Shown here piece after piece: positions 58,201 to 62,814 of a stretch of 64,000 nucleotides of DNA (positions within the stretch are counted from its first letter, which is position 1; every line of letters starts with the position of its first letter). The notes under the pieces were generated by a model that saw only the letters and a list, made by a program, of their open reading frames with translations, made no database searches and was not told where the DNA came from. The translations under genes were made by a program, and so were the position numbers. The DNA is from Cardinalis cardinalis. Taxonomy: Eukaryota > Chordata > Aves > Passeriformes > Cardinalidae. The DNA lies in NCBI GenBank assembly GCA_014549065.1, contig JACDOX010000013.1, forward strand, positions 5,454,854 through 5,518,853. The letters are read 5' to 3'.

Positions 58201-58769
58201 ATGCTCTGAACTGGTAGTGCGTTCGGAAAGCAGCGGGCTCCAGTGGTGCCTCCAAGCTCCTTTTCCTCCTTCTGAAGTGATGCGTGTGCGGGAAAACTTC
58301 TCCAAACTCATTCACTCGGACAGGTGTGATGATTTCGTAAGAGGAGAGCTGCTTCACCAAGGTCTCTGTAACAGAAGGCAGGAGGCTCAGCCTGACCCCG
58401 CAGCACAGCAGCAACGCCCCGCCGGCATCCGCACGGCTGCTGGCACGGCACTCGTGGCGCCAGCCCGGGGTCCGGTGACAGCCGGGGGCGGGGGGCTGCC
58501 GCCAGCGCACCCGCCGAGACCCGCGGCGGCGGCCACCCGGCCCCNCCACTCGCCGCCGCTGGGAGCCAGCGCTGCCTCCTCCCGCCCGCCGGGAGCGGCG
58601 GCTGCCCCGGAGGGCACGGCGCCCGCCGCAGGGCCAGGACCCCCGGGCCGGTCNCCGCCTTTGCTGCCGCTCGCTTACCTTGCCCGGGGTGGAAGCGGAC
58701 TCCCCACGACGCGGTGACGAGCAGGGAGAGGGGGCACAGCAGAGCCGCCAGCCGCCTCGCCCCCCGCAT
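1047..58769 (-). CDS. ADAMTS20: ADAMTS20, secreted metalloprotease; 28 exons, 5' complete, 3' end outside window
   Basis: Secreted zinc metalloprotease of the ADAMTS9/ADAMTS20 (GON-1) branch, which acts in extracellular matrix on proteoglycans such as versican; mouse loss of ADAMTS20 gives the belted white-spotting phenotype. The 28 exons sum to 4281 nt, 1427 codons, all GT-AG with consistent phases. Order: signal peptide (about 1-22), prodomain with RRRKR (62-66) and SRKKR (247-251), mature catalytic domain from F252, zinc site H401-E-L-G-H405 to H411-D412, Met-turn M429, disintegrin-like region, TSR1 (about 556-609), cysteine-rich region, spacer, TSR2-10 and the start of TSR11. ADAMTS20 is preferred over its paralogue ADAMTS9 by the start (LSLLVTASW, RFHPGQ), the CELHECASWQVGPWG stretch and the exon 21 repeat. 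The family protein is about 1900 residues, so roughly a quarter is missing to the left. Confidence 0.95.
1224..2665 (-). other. ADAMTS20 intron 27
   Basis: AT-rich intron with only short chance frames. Nothing recognised. Confidence 0.85.
2666..2827 (-). CDS. ADAMTS20: ADAMTS20 exon 27 (TSR9, start of TSR10)
   Basis: 54 codons, phase 0: CSSTCAGGFHRRVVVCQDEE, GRSASNCDEATKPSES, RHCDSGPCPQWNFGNWGE. Acceptor GTAG|TGC, donor GAA|GTAAG. Confidence 0.96.
2828..3161 (-). other. ADAMTS20 intron 26
   Basis: Short 334 nt AT-rich intron. Nothing recognised. The next intron (3453-3672, 220 nt) is equally plain. Confidence 0.85.
3162..3452 (-). CDS. ADAMTS20: ADAMTS20 exon 26 (TSR8, Pro/His linker, start of TSR9)
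   Basis: 97 codons, the longest TSR exon: CTVTCDSGIVTRQVICVNYH, CDPEGRPPKEQECNMPPC, then a proline- and histidine-rich linker (about 1263-1305; YHHVPRLHDHPSHFPET), then YQWRTGPWGA. A linker at this place is a family feature. Three N positions (3226, 3316, 3381) fall here, two of them in the linker. Confidence 0.95.
3673..3837 (-). CDS. ADAMTS20: ADAMTS20 exon 25 (TSR7, start of TSR8)
   Basis: 165 nt module: CSASCGKGDRARYVSCRD, GEIADESLCAHLPRPAEI, SSCFSPCGEWKVGNWSP. The six-cysteine pattern is complete. Acceptor ACAG|TGC, donor CCT|GTAAGT. Confidence 0.96.
3838..4529 (-). other. ADAMTS20 intron 24
   Basis: AT-rich intron, nothing recognised. Confidence 0.85.
4530..4637 (-). CDS. ADAMTS20: ADAMTS20 exon 24 (end of TSR6, linker, start of TSR7)
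   Basis: 36 codons: ECELPSCPENTKLWTTSLPL, VHVGKVT, QWRYGSWTP. It closes TSR6 and crosses a 20-residue linker to TSR7. The N at 4558 is the third base of ACN and so synonymous (Thr). Acceptor ACAG|GAA, donor CCA|GTATGT. Confidence 0.94.
4638..5498 (-). other. ADAMTS20 intron 23
   Basis: Intron inside TSR6. Nothing recognised. Confidence 0.85.
5499..5621 (-). CDS. ADAMTS20: ADAMTS20 exon 23 (TSR6, first part)
   Basis: 41 codons, phase 0 on both sides: CAVTCGRGYRVRTVRCVTG, then ECNAATRPRDSQ. Here the intron falls inside the repeat, before its last two cysteines (supplied by exon 24). The exon is more GC-rich than its neighbours. An N at 5540 leaves residue 1113 as Ser, Gly, Arg or Cys. Confidence 0.94.
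5790..6030 (+). mobile_element. Decayed avian ERV LTR fragment
   Basis: The order of blocks (AACAGTGCTTGTGCAGG, AGGCTTTCTCTC, GGCTGGAGGTTG, AACAGCTGACC, AAAGGGA, CATGCTCAGCA) follows the same internal landmarks as the LTRs at 13518-14082 and 36745-37322, in the same plus orientation, but is much more diverged and lacks both ends. Antisense to ADAMTS20. Edges are approximate. Confidence 0.6.
6911..6987. repeat. Two-copy 38-bp tandem duplication
   Basis: TATTGTAGATTGAAGA starts at 6917 and again at 6955, each followed by a near-identical TGATCT segment. A local duplication in intron 22. Confidence 0.75.
7347..7511 (-). CDS. ADAMTS20: ADAMTS20 exon 22 (TSR5, start of TSR6)
   Basis: 165 nt module: CPVTCGKGMKHRQVWCQ, LRDDFCNPNDRPESITPC, then ELHECASWQVGPWGS. 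The six-cysteine TSR pattern is complete. Acceptor ACAG|TGT, donor TCA|GTGAGT. Confidence 0.96.
7512..8174 (-). other. ADAMTS20 intron 21
   Basis: AT-rich, nothing recognised. Confidence 0.85.
8175..8339 (-). CDS. ADAMTS20: ADAMTS20 exon 21 (TSR4, start of TSR5)
   Basis: 165 nt, 55 codons, phase 0 on both sides: CSRSCARGVRTREAFCINN, HLPDRECQDLPRVVTQSC, NEFLCPSWSVTDWSE. It aligns with the ADAMTS20 repeat that has CMNNFGHRL, an ADAMTS20-like feature that separates it from ADAMTS9. Confidence 0.95.
8340..8826 (-). other. ADAMTS20 intron 20
   Basis: AT-rich, nothing recognised. Confidence 0.85.
8827..9037 (-). CDS. ADAMTS20: ADAMTS20 exon 20 (TSR3, start of TSR4)
   Basis: 70 codons, phase 2 to 0: WHSVGKSDCTSKCGPGHRS, VEIHCMKYSITRG, KYCADQQKPPAREPCHGDC, then SWHYTEWSE opening TSR4. 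From here on introns are phase 0, and nearly all sit just before the first cysteine of a repeat. Donor AGAG|GTACAG. Confidence 0.95.
9038..9720 (-). other. ADAMTS20 intron 19
   Basis: AT-rich, with a purine-rich stretch near 9570-9640. Nothing recognised. Confidence 0.85.
9721..9847 (-). CDS. ADAMTS20: ADAMTS20 exon 19 (TSR2)
   Basis: 41 codons: IRRRRMTCIRKSDRVVVSDQ, RCELIPTVPSVFEE and CNAECEL plus AG of a split Arg (phase 1 to 2). It completes TSR2 and begins the CELRWH junction. The hydrophobic frame upstream of the acceptor is intron. Confidence 0.95.
9848..10900 (-). other. ADAMTS20 intron 18
   Basis: AT-rich, nothing recognised. Confidence 0.85.
10901..11030 (-). CDS. ADAMTS20: ADAMTS20 exon 18 (end of spacer, start of TSR2)
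   Basis: 43 codons plus one base: VLCVGNLYNPDVRYSF, NVPIEDGSDLF, then TSR2 opening TWDPYGPWQDCSRMCQ. Only 127 nt of intron separate it from exon 17. Acceptor CAAG|GT, donor CAAG|GTAATG. Confidence 0.95.
11158..11324 (-). CDS. ADAMTS20: ADAMTS20 exon 17 (spacer)
   Basis: 55 codons after a split Ala: LSDAHGNFILNGNFVVSMSK, then FEYSGSNNTVERINST and ELTLQ, phase 1 to 0. INST is an N-glycosylation sequon. An N at 11251 leaves residue 788 as Asn or Lys (AAN). Donor CAG|GTGCAT. Confidence 0.95.
11325..12533 (-). other. ADAMTS20 intron 16
   Basis: AT-rich, nothing recognised. Confidence 0.85.
12534..12629 (-). CDS. ADAMTS20: ADAMTS20 exon 16 (spacer)
   Basis: 96 nt, phase 1 to 1: YNVVVNIPKGATNIDI then RQHSYSGKPEDDNYL. 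This matches the first spacer strand of the ADAMTS9/20 pair. Acceptor TTCAG|GT, donor CTTG|GTAAAA. Confidence 0.95.
13518..14082 (+). mobile_element. Solo LTR of an avian endogenous retrovirus, 5-bp target duplication
   Basis: A 565-bp unit starting TGCACTGGGTTTG and ending GCCATGACA (TG...CA), flanked on both sides by AATTT (13513-13517 and 14083-14087), a 5-bp target duplication. It shares internal blocks with the LTR at 36745-37322 (GTTTTGGATTTGTGCTGG, ATTGCTGAGCAGAG, GAGTGATGGCATTTGTCTTC, CTATTAAACT). It resembles a common neoavian LTR family; the 5-bp duplication suggests the ERVL class. No internal retroviral genes remain. Antisense to ADAMTS20. Confidence 0.8.
14746..14777. repeat. Perfect 13-bp inverted repeat with 6-nt loop
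   Basis: AATTAGGATCACA at 14746-14758 and its exact reverse complement TGTGATCCTAATT at 14765-14777, separated by TTAGCT. Intronic; no coding or known element context. Confidence 0.8.
16201..16318 (-). CDS. ADAMTS20: ADAMTS20 exon 15 (end of cysteine-rich region, start of spacer)
   Basis: 39 codons plus one base: QAGCDHVLNSKARRDKCGIC, then GGDNSSCKTLAGTFNSAHY. The CGICGGDNSSC signature is the family hallmark at the cysteine-rich/spacer junction. Donor TATG|GTATG; an internal GCAG|GTAC looks like a donor but would drop the conserved HYG. Confidence 0.95.
16319..17447 (-). other. ADAMTS20 intron 14
   Basis: AT-rich, nothing recognised. The following intron 13 (17585-17680) is only 96 nt. Confidence 0.85.
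17448..17584 (-). CDS. ADAMTS20: ADAMTS20 exon 14 (cysteine-rich region)
   Basis: 45 codons: SMKDRCKLFCRVSG, YYQLKDRVADGTPCG and ETNDLCVQGLCR. Phase 1 in, phase 0 out (AGG|GTATTT). The acceptor is the first AG (CCAG|TTTC); the later AG would lose the family residues before KDRCK and the frame. Confidence 0.94.
17681..17862 (-). CDS. ADAMTS20: ADAMTS20 exon 13 (end of TSR1, start of cysteine-rich region)
   Basis: Completes TSR1 (YCVGRRMKFRSCNTDSC) and enters the cysteine-rich region with DFREQQCSEFDGKHFNING and VRWLPKYSG plus one base (phase 2 to 1). The conserved DFREQQC motif is present. The donor GGTA|GTAAGT was chosen over the AGTG|GTAGTA alternative because only it joins exon 14 in the family frame. 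Confidence 0.95.
17863..19235 (-). other. ADAMTS20 intron 12
   Basis: Intron inside TSR1. Nothing recognised. Confidence 0.85.
19236..19381 (-). CDS. ADAMTS20: ADAMTS20 exon 12 (central TSR1)
   Basis: Follows a 6.8 kb intron. Reads HCRHGICVSKEMELRPVDG, then the central thrombospondin repeat EWGPWGPYSSCSRTCGGG (WxxW mannosylation and CSxTC fucosylation consensus) and RLCNRP plus GA (phase 0 to 2). Donor CAGA|GTAGG. Confidence 0.96.
19382..26170 (-). other. ADAMTS20 intron 11
   Basis: 6.8 kb AT-rich intron. Only short frames without family resemblance; no repeat I can name. Confidence 0.8.
26171..26275 (-). CDS. ADAMTS20: ADAMTS20 exon 11 (disintegrin-like region)
   Basis: 35 codons, phase 0 on both sides: KQCKRLWCTSTEGVHRGC then RTQHMPLADGTACGVGM. 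The cysteine spacing and LWCTS...GT.CG pattern are typical of the ADAMTS disintegrin-like module. Acceptor TTTAG|AAA, donor ATG|GTAAG. Confidence 0.95.
26276..27557 (-). other. ADAMTS20 intron 10
   Basis: AT-rich, nothing recognised. Confidence 0.85.
27558..27699 (-). CDS. ADAMTS20: ADAMTS20 exon 10 (end of protease, start of disintegrin-like region)
   Basis: 47 codons after the split Asp: TGYGECLLDKPSEGTYHL, LPGSIYDVNKQCELTFG and SQVCPYL. This spans the last catalytic-domain cysteine and the start of the disintegrin-like module. Phase 2 in, 0 out (CTG|GTGAG). Confidence 0.95.
27700..28320 (-). other. ADAMTS20 intron 9
   Basis: AT-rich with A-rich runs near 27925-27945 and 28258-28270. Nothing recognised. 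Confidence 0.85.
28321..28467 (-). CDS. ADAMTS20: ADAMTS20 exon 9 (third zinc ligand and Met-turn)
   Basis: Completes the zinc site with FNVPHDD (His411, Asp412), then SFKCKEAGIKHQYHVMAP with the Met-turn Met429, and ends WTWSKCSQKYITEFL plus GA of a split Asp (phase 2 to 2). All catalytic residues are intact, so the protein should be an active protease. Acceptor TTTAG|A, donor TTGA|GTAAGT. Confidence 0.96.
28468..29553 (-). other. ADAMTS20 intron 8
   Basis: Splits the zinc motif between HELGH and the third ligand. Nothing recognised within it. Intron 7 (29660-29961) is 302 nt and plain. Confidence 0.85.
29554..29659 (-). CDS. ADAMTS20: ADAMTS20 exon 8 (zinc-binding HELGH)
   Basis: Reads LAELGTMCDPLRSCSVSEENG, then LSAAFTIAHELGH and GT of a split Val (phase 1 to 2). 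Carries zinc ligands His401 and His405 and catalytic Glu402. Acceptor GCAG|GT, donor CATGT|GTAAGT. Confidence 0.96.
29962..30002 (-). CDS. ADAMTS20: ADAMTS20 exon 7 (microexon, protease domain)
   Basis: A 41 nt exon: one base completing Arg, then EDICRAREKCDTL, then one base (phase 2 to 1). Both cysteines of the catalytic-domain EDIC...KC motif are present. Acceptor CAAG|G, donor CTTG|GTGAG. It is too short for ordinary open-frame detection. Confidence 0.94.
30003..30818 (-). other. ADAMTS20 intron 6
   Basis: AT-rich, nothing recognised. Confidence 0.85.
30819..30943 (-). CDS. ADAMTS20: ADAMTS20 exon 6 (protease domain)
   Basis: 41 codons plus two bases (phase 0 to 2). It reads EGPAITFNAATTLRNFC, LWQQAQNTLDD and THPSHHDTAVLIT, the family segment before the split Arg codon. 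The wrong frames over this exon are open and AT-rich, which hides it; the HHDTAVLIT signature and the 3' phase make it certain. Donor CTAG|GTACAG. Confidence 0.95.
30944..31641 (-). other. ADAMTS20 intron 5
   Basis: AT-rich, nothing recognised. Confidence 0.85.
31642..31725 (-). CDS. ADAMTS20: ADAMTS20 exon 5 (protease domain)
   Basis: 28 codons, phase 0 on both sides, after an 11.4 kb intron. It reads VAAIYKDSSIGNLINIVIV then KLIVIHNEQ, matching the family stretch VATIYKDPSIGN. Acceptor TTTAG|GTT, donor CAG|GTAAG. Confidence 0.95.
33860..34260 (-). mobile_element. CR1 LINE fragment, reverse-transcriptase region
   Basis: The minus strand carries remnants of the CR1 reverse transcriptase: WTVRW-type and NWLDGQS blocks, then SSVPQGSILEPTLFNIFIND and CTLSKFSGDTK, with several stops and changes. 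Upstream, plus-strand wording such as GCCACTAGATTAGTCAG matches CR1 antisense. The catalytic YADD-box equivalent is degraded, so it is a dead 5'-truncated relic. Same strand as ADAMTS20. Confidence 0.88.
36109..36120. repeat. C12 homopolymer
   Basis: Run of 12 C following a pyrimidine-rich stretch in intron 4. Length may be unreliable from sequencing. Confidence 0.8.
36745..37322 (+). mobile_element. ERV LTR of the same family as 13518-14082
   Basis: Starts TGTGTTGGTTTTGGCT, aligning base by base with the start of the LTR in intron 15, and follows the same landmark order to the GGCTTAGTTGCCAGC tail. The 3' end is diverged (about GACCTATCA) and no target duplication was found, so the right edge is approximate. 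It contains an extra hairpin at 37206-37233. Solo LTR with no internal region; antisense to ADAMTS20. Confidence 0.8.
37206..37233. repeat. Perfect 12-bp inverted repeat inside the intron 4 LTR
   Basis: AAAAGCTAGAAA (37206-37217), loop AGAG, then TTTCTAGCTTTT (37222-37233). It sits where the related LTR has no palindrome, so it arose after the copies split. Confidence 0.8.
37346..37397. repeat. Two-copy 26-bp tandem duplication
   Basis: CTGTAATGTGTAACTGAGAT occurs at 37346 and 37372, just past the LTR end. Confidence 0.8.
37925..38530 (-). mobile_element. CR1 LINE fragment, C-terminal ORF2 to 3' region
   Basis: The plus strand reads as antisense CR1 over about 600 bp: CACTGCCAAG, CTCCAGGGATGGTGACTC, GGCAGCCTGTT, TTGTTACTTGGGAGA, CCTCAGCCACTC, CACGCTCCAGCACCTCAATG. 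The minus strand encodes the typical GLEHKSYE / RLRGTL remnant. It lies to the right of the 33.9 kb fragment but matches a more 3' part of CR1 on the same strand, so the two are separate insertions. Confidence 0.9.
41018..41072 (+). mobile_element. CR1 3'-end remnant
   Basis: GGGTTGGGTTAGATGACTT followed by TTCTGTGATTCC is the usual CR1 3' tail wording (ggttggactagatgacc...attctgtgattc), in plus orientation. Short and diverged. Confidence 0.6.
41307..41326. repeat. (AT)10 microsatellite
   Basis: Uninterrupted AT dinucleotide, ten copies, in intron 4. Confidence 0.9.
43163..43422 (-). CDS. ADAMTS20: ADAMTS20 exon 4 (end of prodomain, furin site, start of protease)
   Basis: Residues 201-287. 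A poorly conserved prodomain tail leads to HSRKKR (ending at 251), the main proprotein-convertase site, then FLSYPRYVEVMVTADTKMV and HYVLTLMSI, the first strand and helix of the reprolysin fold. Phase 1 in, phase 0 out (ATA|GTAAGT). The frame stays open into intron 4 for a short distance, but the next exon supplies the family sequence, so the donor is secure. Confidence 0.96.
44872..44899. repeat. Perfect 11-bp inverted repeat with 6-nt loop
   Basis: TTACAAACACC (44872-44882), loop AGAAGT, GGTGTTTGTAA (44889-44899). Confidence 0.8.
45721..46030 (-). mobile_element. Candidate avian interspersed repeat, antisense, after a T16 run
   Basis: A T16 run (45721-45736) precedes a less AT-rich stretch with GGCCAAAGTCCACCCTCTG, AAAGTCCAAGG and GTTCTGTTGAC, wording I associate with dispersed avian LINE copies. 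The family is not certain and the edges are approximate. Confidence 0.4.
46546..46708 (-). CDS. ADAMTS20: ADAMTS20 exon 3 (prodomain)
   Basis: Follows an 11.3 kb intron. It reads MGTFKAHDGEYILEPL, then an acidic-histidine stretch GGEHEDEHNKPHLIYRHDE, and ends KPCEVS plus one base (phase 0 to 1). This is the prodomain segment after CGGL in the family. The prodomain cysteine in KPCEV is present. Acceptor CAG|ATG and donor CAG|GTACAG are both canonical. Confidence 0.95.
46709..58018 (-). other. ADAMTS20 intron 2 (11.3 kb)
   Basis: Long AT-rich first large intron. Contains the +/-/+ 10-mer arrangement at 56648-56692 and A-rich runs (about 54289-54300). Open frames such as 49495-49713 and 50159-50500 (plus strand) have no recognisable product. 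No named repeat. Confidence 0.8.
56648..56692. repeat. Short direct plus inverted repeat cluster
   Basis: TCTCTTAGTAAACA at 56648-56661 and 56679-56692 with the reverse complement TTACTAAGAG between them at 56665-56674. Three copies of one 10-mer in the order forward, reverse, forward. Confidence 0.8.
58019..58365 (-). CDS. ADAMTS20: ADAMTS20 exon 2 (prodomain)
   Basis: Residues 31-146 of the prodomain, entering at phase 1 and leaving at phase 0 (TTG|GTAAGC). Starts ETLVKQLSSYEI and contains VNEFGEVFP, the furin-type RRRKR at 62-66, FQLNLSADAGFLAA and the conserved HCFYRG cysteine. The acceptor has tandem AGs (ACAG|AG); only the first keeps the frame. An N at 58141 makes residue 106 Ser, Pro, Thr or Ala (Thr in the family as I remember it). 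Confidence 0.95.
58366..58678 (-). other. ADAMTS20 intron 1 (GC-rich, 313 nt)
   Basis: Short intron wholly inside the CpG island, GTAAGC donor and TTACAG acceptor. Reads open in several frames because of GC content. Confidence 0.85.
58679..58769 (-). CDS. ADAMTS20: ADAMTS20 exon 1 (start codon, signal peptide)
   Basis: Codes residues 1-30 plus one base (phase 1). The ATG at 58769 has G at -3 and C at +4. It opens MRGARRL followed by a hydrophobic LAALLCPLSLLVTASWG core, a clear signal peptide that aligns with the ADAMTS20 family start, then RFHPGQ. The donor reads CAAG|GTAAGC. The same frame stays open upstream to another ATG at 59051, but the signal peptide favours this start. Confidence 0.93.
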
Positions 58770-61564
58770 GGCTCGCTCCGCGGCGGCCGTGCCCGCAGCG
58801 CCCCCGGGCCGCCGCCGCCTCAGCGCCCGCCGGCCGCCCGGGCCGGCCCCGCGCCGCGCCGCTCCTCCATGCGCCCCGCGCCCCTCCTCGCGTCCCGCCG
58901 CCTCCGCGGCCCCGCACACGCCCGCGGGAACCCGCCCCGCGCCCGCGCTCCCTCTCCTCCCGCCCCTCTCCTCCGCTCCCCCAGCTCGCTCTCCGCCGCC
59001 GGGGTGGGCGAGGGCGGCCCTTCCCTTCCCGTCCCTGCCTCCGCCTCCCATGCCGCTGCCCCCGCGGCCGGCGGGGCGGCGCGGAGATGCCCGCTGCCCT
59101 CAGGCGGGGCCATCCCCGCACCTCAGGCGGGCGCGGGCCCGGCCCGCCCCCAGGACACGGGACGCCCAGGGGCGGAGGGCAACCCCCCCTCCGCGCCTGG
59201 GCAGGGGCGGCCCCGGGGTCTCGGCCCCGTCCCGCCGCTCCGGCTGCAGGCGGCGTTACCGCACGCGAGAGGCGTCGCTCCAGCCAGAATATGGGCTTGT
59301 GAGGAGCCTGGCAACGCCGTATTACCGCCGGGAACGGCAGAGGCCGTGCCGTGCGATCCAGCGGTGTGTGTCCCACAGATTGGTATCACCAGCCGCAGCC
59401 CCGCCGAGCACCTGCCCCTGCGCTCAGCTCTGGGGGAAGCCGTCTCCCCAGGCTGCTTCGAAGGAAGGGGATGTCCAGGCAGAGCCTGACACCGCGGTGT
59501 CGAGGGACAGGAATTGTTCTGGCTCCAGGTTCCCTGCTTCGGTTGTCCTGTCTNGGCGAAGTCTTCATAAAACTGCTCGTCCCAGCATTCAGGGAGCCCA
59601 GCATCCCTCCCATGGAGTGTGTGGATTATCTGTTTTACCTGAATATATTTTTTCTGAAATTAGGGAATGGGCTAATCAGGCCTTGTGTAGTACTGAAATA
59701 GCCTTCACTGCTAGAATAAAATCATATATCCCTTGTCAAGAGTCCAAGATTGNAGAAGGAATACCTGGATTGTTCCAATGTATATTGGCATCCAGCATAA
59801 TNTTGAGAATATTGAGTCTTGTTGTGAGTACCATATTTCTTCTTGAATACTCAGAAGATGGAAGCTCTCAGATGGATATTAAACTGTTTTCTCTATGTGG
59901 AGTCCCTGATAAGCATAGTTATGTGAAAAAAAAAAATTGAAATCTGAAGAGTTCTGCAAAGTGAAAGCAAACAAAAAGCCCATGTCTCCAAATACTATGA
60001 ATATCAAGGAAATCCAACAAGAAGCAAGAGTTGCAGAGTATTTCTTTTAAACTGCATACACCACAGAAGACTGATCATGATAGGTAAANAGAACTCCAGA
60101 TCTGAGAACTGGATATGAGAAAGGAGGTGGGAGGAGAGAGGTCCATTCTGCCCACCACAGAAGTATGAAGATACAGGATTCATTTCAGNACCCCAAGATG
60201 TCCTGTTGCAGAACACACATGGGCAAAGTACAGTAGAGCAAAAATNAAGTTTAAGGATGAGTGCTTTGATTTTATTGGCATAAAATGTACAAACAATAGT
60301 AAGACATTNAATTGAGAGGAGCAATTGTTGTACACGCCTCTGATTCCTCCAGCAAATTAGAATTTTCCCATTTCTCGGTTCTTATTCATTGAAGCATTTA
60401 TCAGAGTTTAGCAAGTTATCTCCTTCCCAGTGAACTTAAATGGTTGTCAGTGATGAAGCAAATAGGCACTACTTCATTAAATGGAAGCAAATACCTACTG
60501 ATTCAGATGTGATGTTTCATTTGTTTATGATTTTCAAAATTACTTTTTGTAAAAATAAACAGAAACACTAAGCACCGGGAAAGTCAANGGTTCAGTGATC
60601 CCAATTAAAGCACAAAGGTTTGTTGTAGACCACTTCAAAGCAAATATGACTCAATTTTTTTAACAATGTATGCATTTTTAGTGTTTTAGGAAAGACATTT
60701 GCTTCAAATGCAGATATTTTAAAAGCAATAAAATTACTTCTCCTAAATCTCATTTTAATGTGTTTAAATTTCCCTGTATTCTATGTCAGAATGGAACCCC
60801 AGCTCTTCTACAGTAAACATTGGAGGTCTATCTCTCCCTGAAGATCAATTGTTTAGAACAATTTAAAATTGACAGCCTTCATTTAGATTGACAAATGTTC
60901 CAGTAGCTCCTCTCAGTGCCATGGACAAAACCCAGTGGTTTTCCCTAAGGCACTTTTTTTTCCAAATTTTCAACTGAAACAAAAAGTAAATTTCTAAACA
61001 TGAATCCCACGATTCAGGCAATGTGAGGCCTCGCAGTTGAACACTTTTATACTTAGCAGCCATTATTTCTTCAAAAACTACTGAAGCCCTACAGGTATTA
61101 GGCAAAAGTCTGATTTTCAAATGCAAGATGGCTTAGCTGTGCGGGAGCAAAGGACAATAGGGCAGGGGATTAAGGCAGTTCTAGCAGTGTTCATGTTACC
61201 TGAATGGCTCTGGGCAATAAGCTGCGGTCATTCATTTGACCTCCACCCATATGGCATCACTTTGAATCTTGTGAGGAGCAAATATAACCCTGNATATCAA
61301 AGCAAGAGGTATGTTTCTGATACAAAGAAATATAAGTACATCAGAAAATTCAGAAATCGNGGAAATATTATGTTTGCTACAACTATTAGAGGTAGAAGGG
61401 TAGAGACAGGCATAAGGATGAAGTGAAGAGGAAGAATTATGGAAGTTATTCAAAGAAGCAGGACTGAAAAGAAATGAAATATTAAAAACTAAATTTTTAA
61501 AAAAATGAGGGGTAAGTACAGAAACAAGGACACAGAGAGGTTGTGCGGTCTCCATCCTTCTATA

Positions 61565-61698
61565 TACTCAAAATTCATCTGGTCAGGAAGCCCTGAGCAA
61601 CCTGAATTAACTTTTAAATTAGTCCTATTTTGAGCTGGAGGTTGGCCTAGGTGACCTCCAGAGTCTCTTTCCAGCCCAGATTATTCTATGATTCTGTA
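61565..61698 (+). mobile_element. CR1 3' end
   Basis: TCATCTGGTCAGGAAGCCC then GAGCTGGAGGTTGG, CTAGGTGACCTCCAGAG, TTTCCAGCC and ATTCTATGATTCTGT follow the CR1 3' end (tail of ORF2, 3' UTR and octamer-type terminus) in plus orientation. Confidence 0.8.
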
Positions 61699-62814
61699 AA
61701 ACAAAAATTTTAAAAAAAGTTATTGGAGAAAGCTGAAAATACTCAAGTAGAGAGGAAAAAGGAAAGGAAAATACCTATTAAAAGAACAGAGATGTAGGGG
61801 GAAAATCAGGAAAAAACAGTCTTCAGCTACAAAGAAACAGAAGAAGAAAGGAGACACAACTGAGAATATTTAGTAAGATTTTTTCAAGGCTAGAAGTTAT
61901 ATACTGGCAAAGCTCCAGCTAAGGCAGTAGAACTATGCTGGTTTGCATCTGCAAATGCAGTCCTCAGGGATGTAATGTATTCTGACTTCATTAAATCTGC
62001 ATTGACATTAAAGCTTGCTATTGAATAGTTGTCTTTAAAATGCCTCCTACATTAGCGAAATAAATCCATCTATTTACAGTGTTTATTCTTTTCACTTGTC
62101 TCTTTCAATTGATATGTTTGGAGTGAAGTATGTTGCACCAGTTACTTTGCAAGTCAATGAAATAGAAGGATAGTCTGTGCATGCTGAAATATCTTGTCCT
62201 CCTTGGGGTTTGTCTAGGATTTCATGGACAAAATGAATTGCAATTAGGTCGTGATTGCTCAAATATTTGTATTGTGCATTTAAAATGCTGCAGTAGATAA
62301 GGCTTACCAGATAAAACAGTAGGATTTGCAAAAATGCATACTGAAAAATGAATACATTTCCTCCTTAGAACCACAGATTAGCTATTAAATCCTTTCACCT
62401 NTTTTTGGCTCCATTTTTTAATTTAAGTAGTCTTTTATAAGTGGTTTTGGCTGAAAAATCACAAAGTGGAAAATAGAGTTATAAACGTCAGTCATTCAGA
62501 AAAGGCAAAACTAACATTCCACAAGTAAGTGAAATTGTTCAAAAAAATAAGACAAATTTTATTTTAAAAAGGAGACTGTATGTAATATATGTTTTACTTC
62601 TTTATTATTACATCTTGGCATTTTTCTGTTTTGTGGAATACAATTTAAATCAGACTTTCAGGTTCTTATTTACTGTTCTTGACAGGACCCTAAGGACATT
62701 GCACAAATCTTCCCAGTTTGCAATCANTTCTCTTGTTCTCTTATTCATCAACTTATCTCACACTTACCCTGAGATATTAATACCTTATATAGATATATTT
62801 ATATAGATATACAC

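Larger units (their letters stand above)
58050..59540 (-). promoter_or_regulatory. CpG island over promoter, exon 1, intron 1 and exon 2 of ADAMTS20
   Basis: A sharply bounded GC-rich, CpG-dense block of about 1.5 kb in AT-rich surroundings, centred just upstream of the ATG at 58769. It has several GC-box-like strings (for example GGGGCGGC near 59074 and CCGCCCCG near 58929) and no clear TATA box. It is the likely promoter and 5' UTR; the exact transcription start cannot be placed. Long open frames on both strands here come from low stop-codon frequency in GC-rich DNA. Confidence 0.85.

Noticed and set aside
58680..59940. Long plus-strand open frames (up to about 400 codons) in the CpG island, suggesting a divergent gene
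   Set aside because: Composition is Arg/Pro/Ala/Gly-rich nonsense with no domain, and open frames occur on both strands at once; this is typical of GC-rich promoter DNA with few stops.
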